DNA from: Methylobacterium sp. E-066
Lineage (GTDB): Bacteria; Pseudomonadota; Alphaproteobacteria; Rhizobiales; Beijerinckiaceae
Assembly (NCBI RefSeq): GCF_022829635.1
Contig: NZ_JAKSYO010000037.1
Location: 56,138 to 120,137 of the forward strand
Length of the DNA: 64,000 bases
Direction of reading: 5' to 3'
A program made the translations under genes and the position numbers. Of this stretch, positions 9,086 through 17,990 are shown one piece after another. The notes below the pieces were generated by a model, which ran no database searches, was not told where the DNA came from, and saw nothing but the letters and a program-made list of their open reading frames with translations. Position 1 is the first letter of the stretch, and every line of letters starts with the position of its first letter.

Positions 9086-9478
9086 TTGGACAGGATCATC
9101 ATCGCCACAGAGGCGGCGGCTCCGGCCGTCGGCCCCTACGTCCAGGCGACCCGCGTCGGCGACCTCGTATTCGCCTCGGGTCAGTTGCCGATCGATCCAG
9201 AGACCGGCGCATTTCCGGACGGCATCGAGGCGCAGACGCGCCGCTCGCTGGCGAACCTCGCCGCCGTTCTGGAGGCTGGCGGCGCCAGCCTGGCGAGCGT
9301 GGCCAAGACCACCGTGTTCCTGAAGGACATGAACGATTTCGCCGCCATGAACGCCGTTTACGCCGAGCACTTCCCCGGCGCGGCACCGGCGCGCTCGACG
9401 GTCGAAGTCGCGCGCCTGCCGCGCGACGCGCTGGTCGAGGTCGAGGCGATCGCGCTGGCGACGGGGCCGGCCCGATGA
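9086..9478 (+). CDS. RidA-family enamine/imine deaminase
   Basis: 130 aa, the family size. The start is a TTG at 9086: GAGAGGA at 9071-9077 is well placed, and the protein then begins LDRIIIATEAAAPAVGPY, matching the RidA N-terminus; upstream GTG and ATG codons would add unrelated residues. The active-site Arg of RidA is in PARSTVEVARLP and the Glu in ALVEVEAIA. RidA proteins are trimeric and hydrolyse reactive enamines/imines released by PLP or amine-oxidising enzymes. Its stop overlaps the MOSC start by four bases. In this operon it may destroy an imine made by a neighbouring enzyme. Confidence 0.93.
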   Translation: MDRIIIATEAAAPAVGPYVQATRVGDLVFASGQLPIDPETGAFPDGIEAQTRRSLANLAAVLEAGGASLASVAKTTVFLKDMNDFAAMNAVYAEHFPGAAPARSTVEVARLPRDALVEVEAIALATGPAR

Positions 9479-10044
9479 GCGCGACATCCGCACCCCGCCA
9501 CGTCGAAGCCTTCGCGCACGCAGCCGGCTCGGTGGCGGCCGGCGTGCCCGGAGGGGCGACTGGCTGGCACGGCACGCTACTCAACATCCACATCGCGCCG
9601 GCGGCGAGCTACGAGATGGAGCAACTGGCCGAGGCCCACTGCGTCGCTGGCCGCGGCATCGAGGGTGATCGCTACTTTCTCGGGACGGGGACCTACTCGC
9701 CCAAGCCGGACACTCGCGAGGTGACACTCATCGAGCAGGAGGCGCTCGATGCCCTTGCGCGCAACGATCCTCCGCTTCAGGGCGGTCCGATCCAACTCGC
9801 ACCCATCGATCACCGCCGGAACCTCACCGTGCGCGGCGTGCCACTCAATCATCTCGTCGGCCGCAGATTCCAGGTCGGTGAAGTGATCCTGCGCGGCGGG
9901 CGCCTGAACTTTCCGTGCAAGTATCTGGAAGAACTGCTCGGGCAGCCGGTCTATCTGCCGCTCTACAACCGCTCCGGGCTAAATTGCGGGATCGAGCGCG
10001 GCGGGATCATCCGCCCAGGCGACCCGATCACGCTGTTGGATTGA
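9475..10044 (+). CDS. MOSC-domain protein (YiiM/mARC-like)
   Basis: 189 aa. After an N-terminal extension of about 30 residues, the MOSC fold begins at GTLLNIHIAP; GIEGDRYFLG, HRRNLTVRGVPLNHLVG and NFPCKYLEEL are the conserved blocks, with the Cys of the last as the likely molybdenum-ligating residue. MOSC proteins of the YiiM, YcbX and mARC type bind molybdenum cofactor and reduce N-hydroxylated compounds. It begins inside the RidA stop (ATGA) and ends four bases before the reductase gene. A dedicated reductase next door is what such an enzyme would need as electron donor. The substrate is not evident. Confidence 0.88.
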   Translation: MSATSAPRHVEAFAHAAGSVAAGVPGGATGWHGTLLNIHIAPAASYEMEQLAEAHCVAGRGIEGDRYFLGTGTYSPKPDTREVTLIEQEALDALARNDPPLQGGPIQLAPIDHRRNLTVRGVPLNHLVGRRFQVGEVILRGGRLNFPCKYLEELLGQPVYLPLYNRSGLNCGIERGGIIRPGDPITLLD

Positions 10045-10048
10045 GGCC

Positions 10049-10996
10049 ATGTCCGCCCGCATCGTCATGAGGCTGACGGTCGTAGAGGCCGTCGCCACTA
10101 CGCCGGAGGTGGTGCGGCTGACCTTCGCCCACCCGCAGCGTCCCGAATTGCCCGCCTGGGAGCCCGGAGCCCATGTCGATCTGCGCCTACCCGATGGCCG
10201 CACGCGCCAATACTCCCTGTGCGGCGATCCGGCCGACCGGAGCCGGTATGTCCTGGCGATCAAGCGTGAGGATGCGGGCCGGGGCGGCTCGCTGTGGACG
10301 CATGACAACCTCACCCCGGGCGCCGTCGCGCACGTGTCCCATCCGCGCAACAACTTCGGCCTGACCGTCGAGGCACGGCGCCATGTCCTGATCGGCGGTG
10401 GCATCGGCGTGACGCCGCTCGCCGCCATGGCCCGGCACCTTGCCGCGCGCGGTGCCGACTTCACCCTTCATCTGTGCGCGCGCTCCGCCGAGCACGCGCC
10501 ACTGCTGCCCGAGCTGCAGGCGCTTTGCGGCGACCGACTCCGCTGCTGGTTCTCCTCGGGGGGCTCGCGCTTCGACCCGTCGACGCTCGGTGCGCCGGCG
10601 GACGGTGTCCACGTCTATGCCTGCGGGCCCCAGAGGCTCACCGACGTCATTCAGGACACGCTGAAGAGAACCGGCTGGCCGGCGGCGCAGGTCCATGTCG
10701 AGCACTTCGCGCCGATGGCCGACGAGAACTACAAACCGGAACCTTTCGACGCGCTGATCGCCTCGACGGGAGCGTTCATTCACGTCCCGGCGGATGTCTC
10801 GCTCCTCGACGCCCTGCGACGGCACGGTTTCGCGATGCCCTCGTCCTGCGAGATCGGCGTATGTGGCTCCTGCGAGTGCGGCTACCGGGACGGCACCGTG
10901 ATCCACCGCGACGTCGTGCTGCCGGTCGCCAAACGCCAGGACCGGATGATGCCGTGCGTCTCCCGCGCCCGGGTGAACGTCACGCTCGAACTCTGA
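10049..10996 (+). CDS. PDR/VanB-family flavin reductase with [2Fe-2S] ferredoxin domain
   Basis: 315 aa in the order flavin domain (RQYSLCGDP, residues about 50-60), NAD domain (LIGGGIGVTPLAAMA, about 115-130) and C-terminal plant-type ferredoxin with CEIGVCGSC and a final Cys in MMPCVSRA. This is the phthalate dioxygenase reductase layout: NAD(P)H to FMN to 2Fe-2S. These reductases normally serve a Rieske oxygenase, but none is present here. The preceding MOSC protein is the most likely electron acceptor in this operon. The ATG at 10049 lies just four bases after the MOSC stop. Confidence 0.93.
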   Translation: MSARIVMRLTVVEAVATTPEVVRLTFAHPQRPELPAWEPGAHVDLRLPDGRTRQYSLCGDPADRSRYVLAIKREDAGRGGSLWTHDNLTPGAVAHVSHPRNNFGLTVEARRHVLIGGGIGVTPLAAMARHLAARGADFTLHLCARSAEHAPLLPELQALCGDRLRCWFSSGGSRFDPSTLGAPADGVHVYACGPQRLTDVIQDTLKRTGWPAAQVHVEHFAPMADENYKPEPFDALIASTGAFIHVPADVSLLDALRRHGFAMPSSCEIGVCGSCECGYRDGTVIHRDVVLPVAKRQDRMMPCVSRARVNVTLEL

Positions 10997-11144
10997 TGGT
11001 CCGCTGCCGATGCGGTCGAGGTCCATCCACTGGCCGGACCTCTATCGCAGACGCTGCTGAACCACTCTTTGCGCCGCGGATGGCTCTGCGGGGCCGAGAT
11101 CATCGTTGATGGCCGCTTTCGAGTTGCAGCCGCGCCCTGGCCAA

Positions 11145-11260
11145 CGTCTGGCATGGGCGCAAAGCCGAAGGTCCGCTTCTGGACGTAAGGCCAACTTCCG
11201 TTTCCCACCCCGAGCCGAAGTTGCCGGACGGCCGACGAATGACCGCTTCTGGGATACGCT
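11145..11260 (+). repeat. Dispersed intergenic repeat, copy 3
   Basis: The core GGGCGCAAAGCCGAAGG plus TCCGCTTCTGG begins at about 11153; a second CCGCTTCTGGGATA lies near 11248. The first word matches the reverse complement of copy 5 at 34081-34180 and shares AAGCCGAAGGTCCGCT with copy 4 at 21918. No reading frame is preserved in it. Confidence 0.6.
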
Positions 11261-11557
11261 CCGGCCTCTCGCCGCTCAGATATCGTTGACCTGCCCGGCA
11301 TTGTCCCATTCGAGGTGCGGAACACCGGTCTCAGCGATGATCACTATCGCCCCAAGCGCGGTCGCGACGAGGCAGGCACAGCACCCAACGACCACAACCA
11401 TTTGCCCATATCCCTCAACCTTCGGTTGCGATATCTCGGAACATGGTTAGCGATTGGTTAAGCTTGATTGGCAACGTGACGGCATCCTGGCCGCCGCGGC
11501 ACCTTCATGCACGGTGTGCAAGTCTAGTTTCGTATGCCTTTCGGAGCGACCGGTGCC

Positions 11558-11589
11558 GGTTCGCTATGGGTGCACCCATAACGAACCGA
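11558..11589. repeat. 32-base near-perfect palindrome
   Basis: The sequence is symmetric about GTGCAC: 15 of 16 base pairs match (only 11565/11582 mismatch), with arms CGGTTCG.TATGGGTG and its complement. With no loop it could be a dimeric-protein operator or a remnant of an inverted-repeat element; as RNA it would form a tight stem. It lies about 320 bases upstream of the NepR-like gene and is not adjacent to a start codon. Confidence 0.7.
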
Positions 11590-11659
11590 TAGGGCCAGTT
11601 TCCAATCGCATACCCAAAATGCACCGAATGAGCCGGCCGCAATGGGTGGTTTTCTGCCA

Positions 11660-11694
11660 GTCCGCTTCCGGACGGCCGGTGCATCGAAGCGGAC
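11660..11694. repeat. Inverted repeat GTCCGCTTC / GAAGCGGAC
   Basis: Two perfect nine-base arms (11660-11668 and 11686-11694) enclose 17 bases. The same arm words recur in the other intergenic repeat copies, for example at 59030 and 34092, so this pair appears to be a structural unit of the dispersed repeat rather than a terminator of a nearby gene. Confidence 0.55.
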
Positions 11695-11843
11695 AGAGCT
11701 ACGGGACCGTTCACGACCCTTCACGAACGGAAAATTAGTTCCAGCTGACGGTCTGCATTCTAGTGGGAGAAGACGCTGTGATCGGCGTCTGCGATGTTGG
11801 TGTGGCGCCAATGGCACTGTGCCGATTGCTCAGGGCCTCAACG

Positions 11844-11867
11844 GGAACTCAATCCAGATTGGCTGTT
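11844..11867 (+). promoter_or_regulatory. Candidate EcfG-type promoter upstream of the NepR-like gene
   Basis: GGAAC at 11844-11848 is followed 16 bases later by GTT at 11865-11867. The alphaproteobacterial general-stress sigma factor EcfG recognises GGAAC with a spacer of 16-17 and CGTT. Here the base before GTT is T rather than C, so the match is incomplete. It ends about 40 bases before the GTG start of the NepR-like gene, a position that suits autoregulation of a stress-response locus. Inference only. Confidence 0.35.
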
Positions 11868-11907
11868 TGCCCCTTATTACGTGGTCTGGGGCCAGGGAAG
11901 CAGTTCG

Positions 11908-12135
11908 GTGGGGAAACGTGCCTCTGATGCTAGAATTGATCCTGTTCGCGACGAGAACGGACAAGCTCTACCGGAGGGGTCGGTCGTATGGATGCAGCCG
12001 GGCTCACCCCATGCGATCCAGCACCACCTCGGACGCAAGTTGCAGGGCATGTACGCCCAGATCCCTGCAACGCCCCTGCCGGACCGCCTGAACCAACTCC
12101 TTGCACAGCTGGATACGGCCGGCGGGTCGGATTGA
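11908..12135 (+). CDS. NepR-like anti-sigma factor (small protein)
   Basis: 75 aa from a GTG at 11908, which has AGGGAAG seven bases upstream. The C-terminal part reads LGRKLQGMYAQIPATPLPDR then LNQLLAQLD, matching the NepR pattern [IL]GxxLxxxYxxxxxxPxPDRxxxLLxxLD. NepR binds and inhibits the EcfG sigma factor; under stress, phosphorylated PhyR takes it away. The first 40 residues are unstructured, as in known NepR proteins. It is convergent with an HWE-family kinase, the kinase class that phosphorylates PhyR, but neither phyR nor ecfG lies in the window, so this is an orphan or secondary copy. A shorter start at ATG 11992 (47 aa) would keep the core. Confidence 0.7.
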   Translation: MGKRASDARIDPVRDENGQALPEGSVVWMQPGSPHAIQHHLGRKLQGMYAQIPATPLPDRLNQLLAQLDTAGGSD

Positions 12136-12169
12136 TCGCCCGGCATGCTCCCGTCGCGATATCCGAGGG

Positions 12170-14887
12170 CTAGCTCGCCATGAGACCGCGCCGCGGCGCG
12201 ACGATGGTGCAGACCACACCAGAGGGCGGGTAGCTCAAGTCAGCCTTGCCGTCGAAGCTTCCAGCAAGCCCGCGTCCGATCAGCCGGGTGCCGAACCCCG
12301 CGCGCTTCGGCGCCACCACCGCCGGACCGCCTGCCTCGATCCAACGCAAGGTGACCGGAGCGTCGTCGCCGTCACCGTCGATATCCCAACTGATGGTGAC
12401 CCGACCGTCCACGTTCGAAAGCGCGCCGTACTTGGCGGCGTTGGTCGCCAGCTCGTGCAGCATCAACGACAGCGACAGTGCCGCCCTGGAACCGACCATA
12501 ACAGCCGAGCCATCGAGCACGAACCGATCCGGACGGTCACGGTGGATGTCGAGCGCGCTCTCGATCACGCTCGCCAGCGGGGCTTTCGACAGGGAGCCGC
12601 CGAGCAGGAGGTCGTGCGACTTGCCAAGGGCGATCAGTCGGTTAGCCAGCACATCCCGGGCGGTGTCGAGATCGGCCGCTCCACGCATCGTCTGCGTGGC
12701 GATGGACTGCACCATCGCCAGCATGTTCTTCATGCGGTGGCTCAGCTCGTGGTTGAGCAGTTGCTGCTGCGCCTCCGCTTCGATGCGGGCGATGGCCGAC
12801 CGGATGCGGTCGGCCACGTTGCGCACGAAGGCGATGTCCTCCTGAGCCCACTCCCCCGGTTCCGCCCTCACGGCGTAGAACAAGGCCACGAAGCGGCCGT
12901 GCTCCATCACCGGCAAGTTGAGAAGCGAGCGCGTGCTGATGGCCGCCAATGCCTTGGCATCGGCGGCGGTCCGGGGATCACTGCCGGTGTCGTCGATGAC
13001 GACGTTGCGTCCGGCTATGAGGTCTTCGATGTACGAACCGTATGCGCGGAAATGGTGCAGCCCGGCGATGTCGGTGAGGCCCGGCGCAGTCCACCCCTGT
13101 TCCACCAGGATCGTCTCGGCGTCGGGATCGACCTGCCCGTAGCCCGCATGGCTCAGTCCGAGCGTGCGCCCCATGACCTCGGCGGCGATCCGGCTGATCT
13201 CGCTCTTGTCGCCCACGTCGCGCAACCGGTCGCCCAGCTCCGTCATGGCAGCGCGGCGAACCTCGGTCCGTTTGCGGCCCGAGATCTCCAGGAACAACGC
13301 AGCGAACTGCTGGCCAGACTGCTTGTGTGCCCGGACCTCGAACGTACGGTTCAGCTCGGGGACGTGGATCTCGAACTTCTCGGGCTGGCCGGTCTCGACG
13401 GTGCGGGCGTAGGTGTCGATCAACCACTGCGGGATGGCCGGCACAAGCTCGCGCATGGTTCGCCCGGCGCTGCTGGCCGGTAGCCCGGTCAGCCCGGCGA
13501 ACGCTGGATTGACCTCCAGGAACCGAAAGTCCACCGCCTTGCCAGCCTCATCGCGGATCAACTCAGCGCTGAGGAACCCCTCTTGCATCCCGCTGAACAG
13601 CCCGCGCCAGCGTTCCTCGCTGACCGCGAGTTGGCGCTCGACGGTCTTCTGGTCGGTGATGTCCCGCGAGACCGACAGGATCCTCTCAGGCTGCCCATTC
13701 GAGCCGAGGATCGGCGTCACCTGCACGTCCCACCACTTCGGGGTGCCGAGATAGGTATTGGCCGATCCCTGGAAGTGGCCGACGCCGCCGGCCTTGGCGG
13801 CCATGAGGGCCACGAGGGCATCCTCATGACCCTGGCCCTGCCAGAAGTCCGGCCACGGGCAGCCACGGACGAGGTTGAAGTCGCTGACCTCCATCACCCG
13901 CATGCCGCCCTCGCTCATGAAGGTCAGGCCGCCGTCGAGATCGAGCACCTTGATGCAGTCGGCCGAGGAGGCGAGCACGCTGCGCATGAACTCGGCATCG
14001 GCCTGCTGCCGGGCGGCGGCGTTGCGCTGCTCGGTGCGGTCGCGCAGGATCTTGATGAAGCCCTCAGGCCGACCCTCCTCATCCTTGAGCGGCATCATCT
14101 CGCCGTTCGCCCAGAACCGCGTGCCGTCCTTGCGCAGGTGCCAACGCTCGTCGGTGCCGCGCCCGTGCAGCAGGGCCGCCCCCATCTCCTTCTCGGCGAT
14201 CTGGTCGCGCTCATCCTCTCGGGTGAAGAAGACGTTGGCGTGCCGTCCGAGCATCTCAGCCTCAGTCCACCCAAGGATCTGCTCGGCTCCCGTGTTCCAG
14301 CTCGTCACGCGGCCGTTCAGATCCATCGCGATGATGCCGTAGTCGATCGCGCTCTGCAGGATCGCCTTGTTGCGCCGGTCGCTCTCGCGGCGCTCCTTGA
14401 GCGTGCGTCTCAGCTCCAAGTTGGTGATGACCTGCTGGGCAAGCGTGCGCAGGGTGAACGCCTGTGACGGGGTCAGCCGGTTGGGCTTGGTGTCGAGGAC
14501 GCACAGGGCGCCGAGGGCGACACCATCCGCGGTCTTCAAGGGCACGCCGGCGTAGAACCGCACCTCTGGCCCGCCGGTCACGAGGGGGTTGTCGGCGGTC
14601 CGCGGATCGAGGGTGAGATCGGGGATCTCGAACACGTCGTTCTGCTGCGCGGCGTAGGCGCAAATGGATTGCGAGATCGGGGTCTCGCTGTGGCTAAAGC
14701 CGGTCTCGGCCTTGAACCACTGGCGCTCGCCGTCGAGCAGGGAGATTAGCGACACCGGCATGCCACAGGTCTCGGACGCCACTCTCACGATGCCGTCGAA
14801 CTCGGCCTCGGTCGGCGTGTCGAGAATATTGTAGGCGGCGAGCGCAGCTTGGCGTCGCGCTGTGCTGTCGATCTGTTCCACGGCCAC
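12170..14887 (-). CDS. HWE-family sensor histidine kinase, GAF-PAS-PAS-PAS-GAF
   Basis: 905 aa, soluble, with no membrane segment. The order is GAF (about 15-165; ILDTPTEAEFDGIVRVA), PAS 1 (about 178-290; ILGWTEAEMLGRH), PAS 2 (about 300-415), PAS 3 (about 420-545; FLEVNPAFAGLTGLP), a second GAF (about 550-700) and the HWE kinase domain. The phospho-accepting His713 is in HELSHRMKN, the N box reads LHELATNAAKYGALS, and the WxE signature is LRWIEAGGP. HWE kinases commonly feed PhyR or LuxR-type single-domain regulators. The protein ends with no receiver, so its partner is elsewhere. The start is a GTG at 14887, with weak ribosome-binding support. It is convergent with the NepR-like gene and divergent from the LOV kinase. 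Confidence 0.93.
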   Translation of the reverse strand: MAVEQIDSTARRQAALAAYNILDTPTEAEFDGIVRVASETCGMPVSLISLLDGERQWFKAETGFSHSETPISQSICAYAAQQNDVFEIPDLTLDPRTADNPLVTGGPEVRFYAGVPLKTADGVALGALCVLDTKPNRLTPSQAFTLRTLAQQVITNLELRRTLKERRESDRRNKAILQSAIDYGIIAMDLNGRVTSWNTGAEQILGWTEAEMLGRHANVFFTREDERDQIAEKEMGAALLHGRGTDERWHLRKDGTRFWANGEMMPLKDEEGRPEGFIKILRDRTEQRNAAARQQADAEFMRSVLASSADCIKVLDLDGGLTFMSEGGMRVMEVSDFNLVRGCPWPDFWQGQGHEDALVALMAAKAGGVGHFQGSANTYLGTPKWWDVQVTPILGSNGQPERILSVSRDITDQKTVERQLAVSEERWRGLFSGMQEGFLSAELIRDEAGKAVDFRFLEVNPAFAGLTGLPASSAGRTMRELVPAIPQWLIDTYARTVETGQPEKFEIHVPELNRTFEVRAHKQSGQQFAALFLEISGRKRTEVRRAAMTELGDRLRDVGDKSEISRIAAEVMGRTLGLSHAGYGQVDPDAETILVEQGWTAPGLTDIAGLHHFRAYGSYIEDLIAGRNVVIDDTGSDPRTAADAKALAAISTRSLLNLPVMEHGRFVALFYAVRAEPGEWAQEDIAFVRNVADRIRSAIARIEAEAQQQLLNHELSHRMKNMLAMVQSIATQTMRGAADLDTARDVLANRLIALGKSHDLLLGGSLSKAPLASVIESALDIHRDRPDRFVLDGSAVMVGSRAALSLSLMLHELATNAAKYGALSNVDGRVTISWDIDGDGDDAPVTLRWIEAGGPAVVAPKRAGFGTRLIGRGLAGSFDGKADLSYPPSGVVCTIVAPRRGLMAS

Positions 14888-15377
14888 CCGTTCACCCGGC
14901 GTCGATCCCAGGCCGTCATTTGGGTCCGGCAGGCCTGTGGATCTGATGTGAATGACTGAGACGCTCTATGCCATAGGTGGCCGATACAGACACGGGAAGG
15001 TGACCGGGCAGATCGCCGCTTGCTCGGAAGCGGCCGCCGACGTTCAACCGCCGGGAACAGGGGTGCAACAACGTTTCCGCGACCGGCTCATGGGGTCTTC
15101 GACCGCCCGACGGTTCGGTCCCATGCCGGCCTGGAACGCCGGCGTTCCGGGAACACGGGGGTGCGCATCCCGTTCGTCCGGGGCTGTGCGTCACCACGGT
15201 CGGGCCGGGAACGTGGCGAAACGGCTCGCCCTGCAATCCCGGACCAGACTTCCCGGACGACCCGGCCTCCGTCATACGGCTCCGACATGCGTCGGCCGAC
15301 GGCACGCAGCGGCAACCGACGGCTCCGTCGGGACACCGGCGGACGGACCCACCCAGTACCCGGTCGGGACAGGCAGG
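14888..15377. other. Intergenic control region between two divergent kinases
   Basis: 490 bases. The LOV kinase frame stays open upstream of 15378 but shows no recognisable domain and is composed of Arg/Gly/Ala-rich residues, so I treat it as leader. It contains the EcfG-type motif at 15150-15174. The promoter of the HWE kinase should lie within the first 100 bases. Confidence 0.55.
15150..15174 (+). promoter_or_regulatory. EcfG-type general-stress promoter for the LOV kinase
   Basis: GGAAC at 15150-15154, a 16-base spacer, then CGTT at 15171-15174: an exact match to the EcfG consensus of alphaproteobacteria (GGAAC-N16/17-CGTT). It points towards the LOV kinase, whose ATG is about 200 bases downstream, leaving a long 5' leader. 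A chance match is possible in GC-rich DNA, but the position in an intergenic region beside a NepR-like gene and HWE kinases makes it credible. Confidence 0.5.
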
Positions 15378-17801
15378 ATGGAAACGGACTTCGAGGACCT
15401 GCGCCGGCAACTGGCGGACGCGAATGCGGAGATCGAGCGGCTTCGGCGGCGGAACGAGGGGCATGTCCATGCCCCGACCGGCGACGAGCGCACCTCGGCC
15501 GCCGGGACCGACCTGCTGTTCACGGCGGCGGAGAAGACCCGCATGCCGCAGATCCTCACCGATCCGAACCTGCCCGACAACCCGATCGTCTTCGCCAACC
15601 GCGCATTCCAGGAGCTCTGCGGCTACGGAGCCGACGAGCTGATCGGCCGCAACTGCCGATTCCTCCAAGGCCCGGGCACCGATCCCGCCGACGTCGCCAA
15701 AGTCCGCGACGCCGTCGCGGCGCGGCGCGACGTGGTCGTGGAGATCCTGAACTACCACCGCGACGGCACGCCGTTCCGGAACGAGCTCTACGTCAGCCCG
15801 GTGTTCGATCCGGACGGACATCTGCGCTACTTCTTCGCGAGCCAACTCGACGTCACTCGGTTTCGCACCGAGGAAGGCCGGCTCGCCGAGAGCGAGGCGC
15901 GCTACCGCACCCTGTTCGAGGCCGTGGATGCCGGCTTCTGCATCGTCGAGATGCGCTACGATGCGGCCGGGCGCGCCGTCGACTACAGCTTCGTCGAGGT
16001 CAACCCGGCGTTCGAACGCCATACCGGGCTCCGCGACGTGGCCGGACGCTGGGTCAGCGAGGTCGTCCCGGGCCTGGAGCGGTCCTGGCTGGACGCCTAC
16101 GGCGGGGTGGCGCTGACGGGCGAGGCGGCCCGCTTCGAAAGCGGCGCGGTGGCACTCGGCCGGTGGTTCGACGTCCACGCCCTGCGCATCGGCGAGCCTG
16201 CCCGGCGCCGGGTCGCCATCCTGTTCAACGACATCACCGAGCGGCGCGAGGCTGAACGGGTCCTGGAGGAGACCGCCCGCGACAGGACGGACGAGCGCGA
16301 CATGGTCTGGCGCACGAGCCGCGACCTGTTCCTCGTCTGCGGCTTCGACGGCCGCTACCGCTCGGTGAACCCGGCCTGGACCGAGACGCTCGGCTGGTCC
16401 GAGGACGACCTCGTCGGCGCGCACTTCAACGCATTCATCGACCCGGCCGACAGGTCCGCCGTGGAGGGGGTGTTCGGCGACCTCGTGAACGGCATCGTCC
16501 TCGACGGCCTGGACGTGCGGATGCGGACGCGCGACGGGGGCTTCCGTTGGCTGTCGTGGTACGCCATCCCCCGCGACGACCACTTCTATGCGGCGGGCCG
16601 GGACGTGACGGAGCGCAAGGCCCTGGAGGAGCAACTCCGGCAGAGCCAGAAGCTGGAGGCGGTGGGCCAGCTCACCGGCGGCGTCGCGCATGACTTCAAC
16701 AACCTGCTGACGGTCATCAAGTCGTCCACCGACCTGCTGAAGCGGCCGAACCTGGCCGAGGAGCGCCGGATCCGCTACGTCGACGCGATCTCGGACACCG
16801 TCGACCGCGCGGCCAAGCTGACCGGCCAACTCCTCGCCTTCGCGCGGCGGCAGGCGCTCCAGCCGGAGGTGTTCGATGTCGGGCGCGGCGTCACCTCGGT
16901 CTCGGACATGGTCCGCACCCTCACGGGCTCGCGCATCCACGTCGAGACCCAGGTCGAGCCGTTCCGGGACGCCAGGGGGCAGGAGGGTCCCTGCCTCGTC
17001 GACGCCGACCCGAGCCAGTTCGACACCGCGCTGGTCAACATGGTGGTCAACGCCCGCGACGCGATGTCGGGCGAAGGGCGCATCACCATCCGGGTGCGGC
17101 CGGTCGGCGTCGTCCCCGCGGTCCGGGCCCATCCGGCCATGCGCGGCGACTTCGTCGCGGTCTCGGTCACCGACACGGGCAGCGGCATCGCCCCGGACGC
17201 GCTGGACCGGATCTTCGAGCCGTTCTTCACCACGAAGGGCGTCGGCCAGGGCACCGGGCTCGGGCTGTCCCAGGTCTTCGGCTTCGCCAAGCAGTCCGGC
17301 GGCGAGGTCATCGCCGAGAGCCGCCTCGGCGAGGGCGCAACCTTCACGCTGTACCTCCCGCGCGCCAAGGCCCCCGCCGCCACCGAGGCCGAGGCGCATG
17401 AGCCGGCGGACCTCGCCGAGGGCCACGGCACCTGCGTCCTGCTGGTGGAGGACAACCACGAGGTCGGGGCCTTCGCGGCACAGGCGCTGGAAGAGCTCGG
17501 CTACAGCACCGTGTGGGCCATGGACGCAGAAAAGGCCCTGAACGAGTTCGAGCGCATCCCCTACCGGTTCGAGGTGGTGTTCTCCGACGTGGTCATGCCG
17601 GGGATGAACGGGGTCGATCTCGCCCAGGAACTACGCCGCCGCCGGCCCGACCTGCCGGTGGTCCTGACGTCGGGCTACAGCGAGGTGCTTGCCGAGCAGG
17701 GGACGCACGGGTTCGAGCTCCTGCGCAAACCCTACTCCGTGGCCGACCTCTCGCGCATCCTCAGGCGCGCGGTGGGGGGCGTCGGGACCGGCGCGCACTA
17801 A
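15378..17801 (+). CDS. LOV-domain blue-light hybrid histidine kinase
   Basis: 807 aa. A short coiled coil (5-27) leads into a LOV domain (about 45-160) whose [13 protein letters not shown] holds the photoactive Cys93; an FMN adduct with this Cys is the known LOV light switch. Then come PAS domains (about 170-290 and 305-415), a HisKA domain with His438 in [11 protein letters not shown], a HATPase with DTGSGI and GTGLGLS, and a C-terminal receiver (about 690-800) with Asp737 in [11 protein letters not shown]. It is a soluble light sensor that passes phosphate to its own receiver, presumably then to another protein. The ATG at 15378 has GGGACAGG just upstream. Unlike its two neighbours it is a HisKA kinase, not HWE. 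Confidence 0.94.
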   Translation: METDFEDLRRQLADANAEIERLRRRNEGHVHAPTGDERTSAAGTDLLFTAAEKTRMPQILTDPNLPDNPIVFANRAFQELCGYGADELIGRNCRFLQGPGTDPADVAKVRDAVAARRDVVVEILNYHRDGTPFRNELYVSPVFDPDGHLRYFFASQLDVTRFRTEEGRLAESEARYRTLFEAVDAGFCIVEMRYDAAGRAVDYSFVEVNPAFERHTGLRDVAGRWVSEVVPGLERSWLDAYGGVALTGEAARFESGAVALGRWFDVHALRIGEPARRRVAILFNDITERREAERVLEETARDRTDERDMVWRTSRDLFLVCGFDGRYRSVNPAWTETLGWSEDDLVGAHFNAFIDPADRSAVEGVFGDLVNGIVLDGLDVRMRTRDGGFRWLSWYAIPRDDHFYAAGRDVTERKALEEQLRQSQKLEAVGQLTGGVAHDFNNLLTVIKSSTDLLKRPNLAEERRIRYVDAISDTVDRAAKLTGQLLAFARRQALQPEVFDVGRGVTSVSDMVRTLTGSRIHVETQVEPFRDARGQEGPCLVDADPSQFDTALVNMVVNARDAMSGEGRITIRVRPVGVVPAVRAHPAMRGDFVAVSVTDTGSGIAPDALDRIFEPFFTTKGVGQGTGLGLSQVFGFAKQSGGEVIAESRLGEGATFTLYLPRAKAPAATEAEAHEPADLAEGHGTCVLLVEDNHEVGAFAAQALEELGYSTVWAMDAEKALNEFERIPYRFEVVFSDVVMPGMNGVDLAQELRRRRPDLPVVLTSGYSEVLAEQGTHGFELLRKPYSVADLSRILRRAVGGVGTGAH

Positions 17802-17808
17802 CCGCCGT

Positions 17809-17825
17809 CGCGGGGAGTCCCCGCG
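17809..17825 (+). terminator. Hairpin after the LOV kinase
   Basis: CGCGGGG, loop AGT, CCCCGCG: a perfect seven-base stem with a three-base loop, eight bases after the stop codon. There is no T run, so it may be a weak or Rho-assisted terminator or only an RNA stabiliser. Confidence 0.4.
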
Positions 17826-17990
17826 GCGACCATCCCTGGGCGGGGTGCGTCCATCGGGCCCGCCGCGCCTCGATCGATGGATAGCCCTGGTTAGCGGGCC
17901 GAGGCGCTGCCCATGGCTTTGCAGCCGAACCGACCTAGTTCGGTGGCCGGGTCCCGGGAGACGACGGGCTTCACCGAGCTCGGGAACTCG

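Larger units (their letters stand above)
10997..11843. other. Long intergenic region rich in repeat remnants
   Basis: About 850 bases with no convincing gene. It holds a copy of the dispersed repeat (11145-11260), a 32-base palindrome (11558-11589) and a hairpin pair GTCCGCTTC/GAAGCGGAC (11660-11694). Local GC content is lower than in the flanking genes. It separates the reductase operon from the signalling island and looks like a collection point for old repeat insertions. Confidence 0.55.

Noticed and set aside
10049..10996. Rieske dioxygenase system
   Set aside because: Only the reductase is present; no Rieske or catalytic oxygenase subunit lies in the operon.
11454..11738. 94-residue frame in the repeat-rich gap
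   Set aside because: It runs through the palindrome and hairpin; no start signal or domain, so it is repeat-derived.
14952..15377. Upstream extension of the LOV kinase frame
   Set aside because: Low-complexity Arg/Ala/Gly sequence with no domain; the ATG at 15378 is followed at once by a coiled coil and the LOV domain, and a promoter motif lies within the extension.
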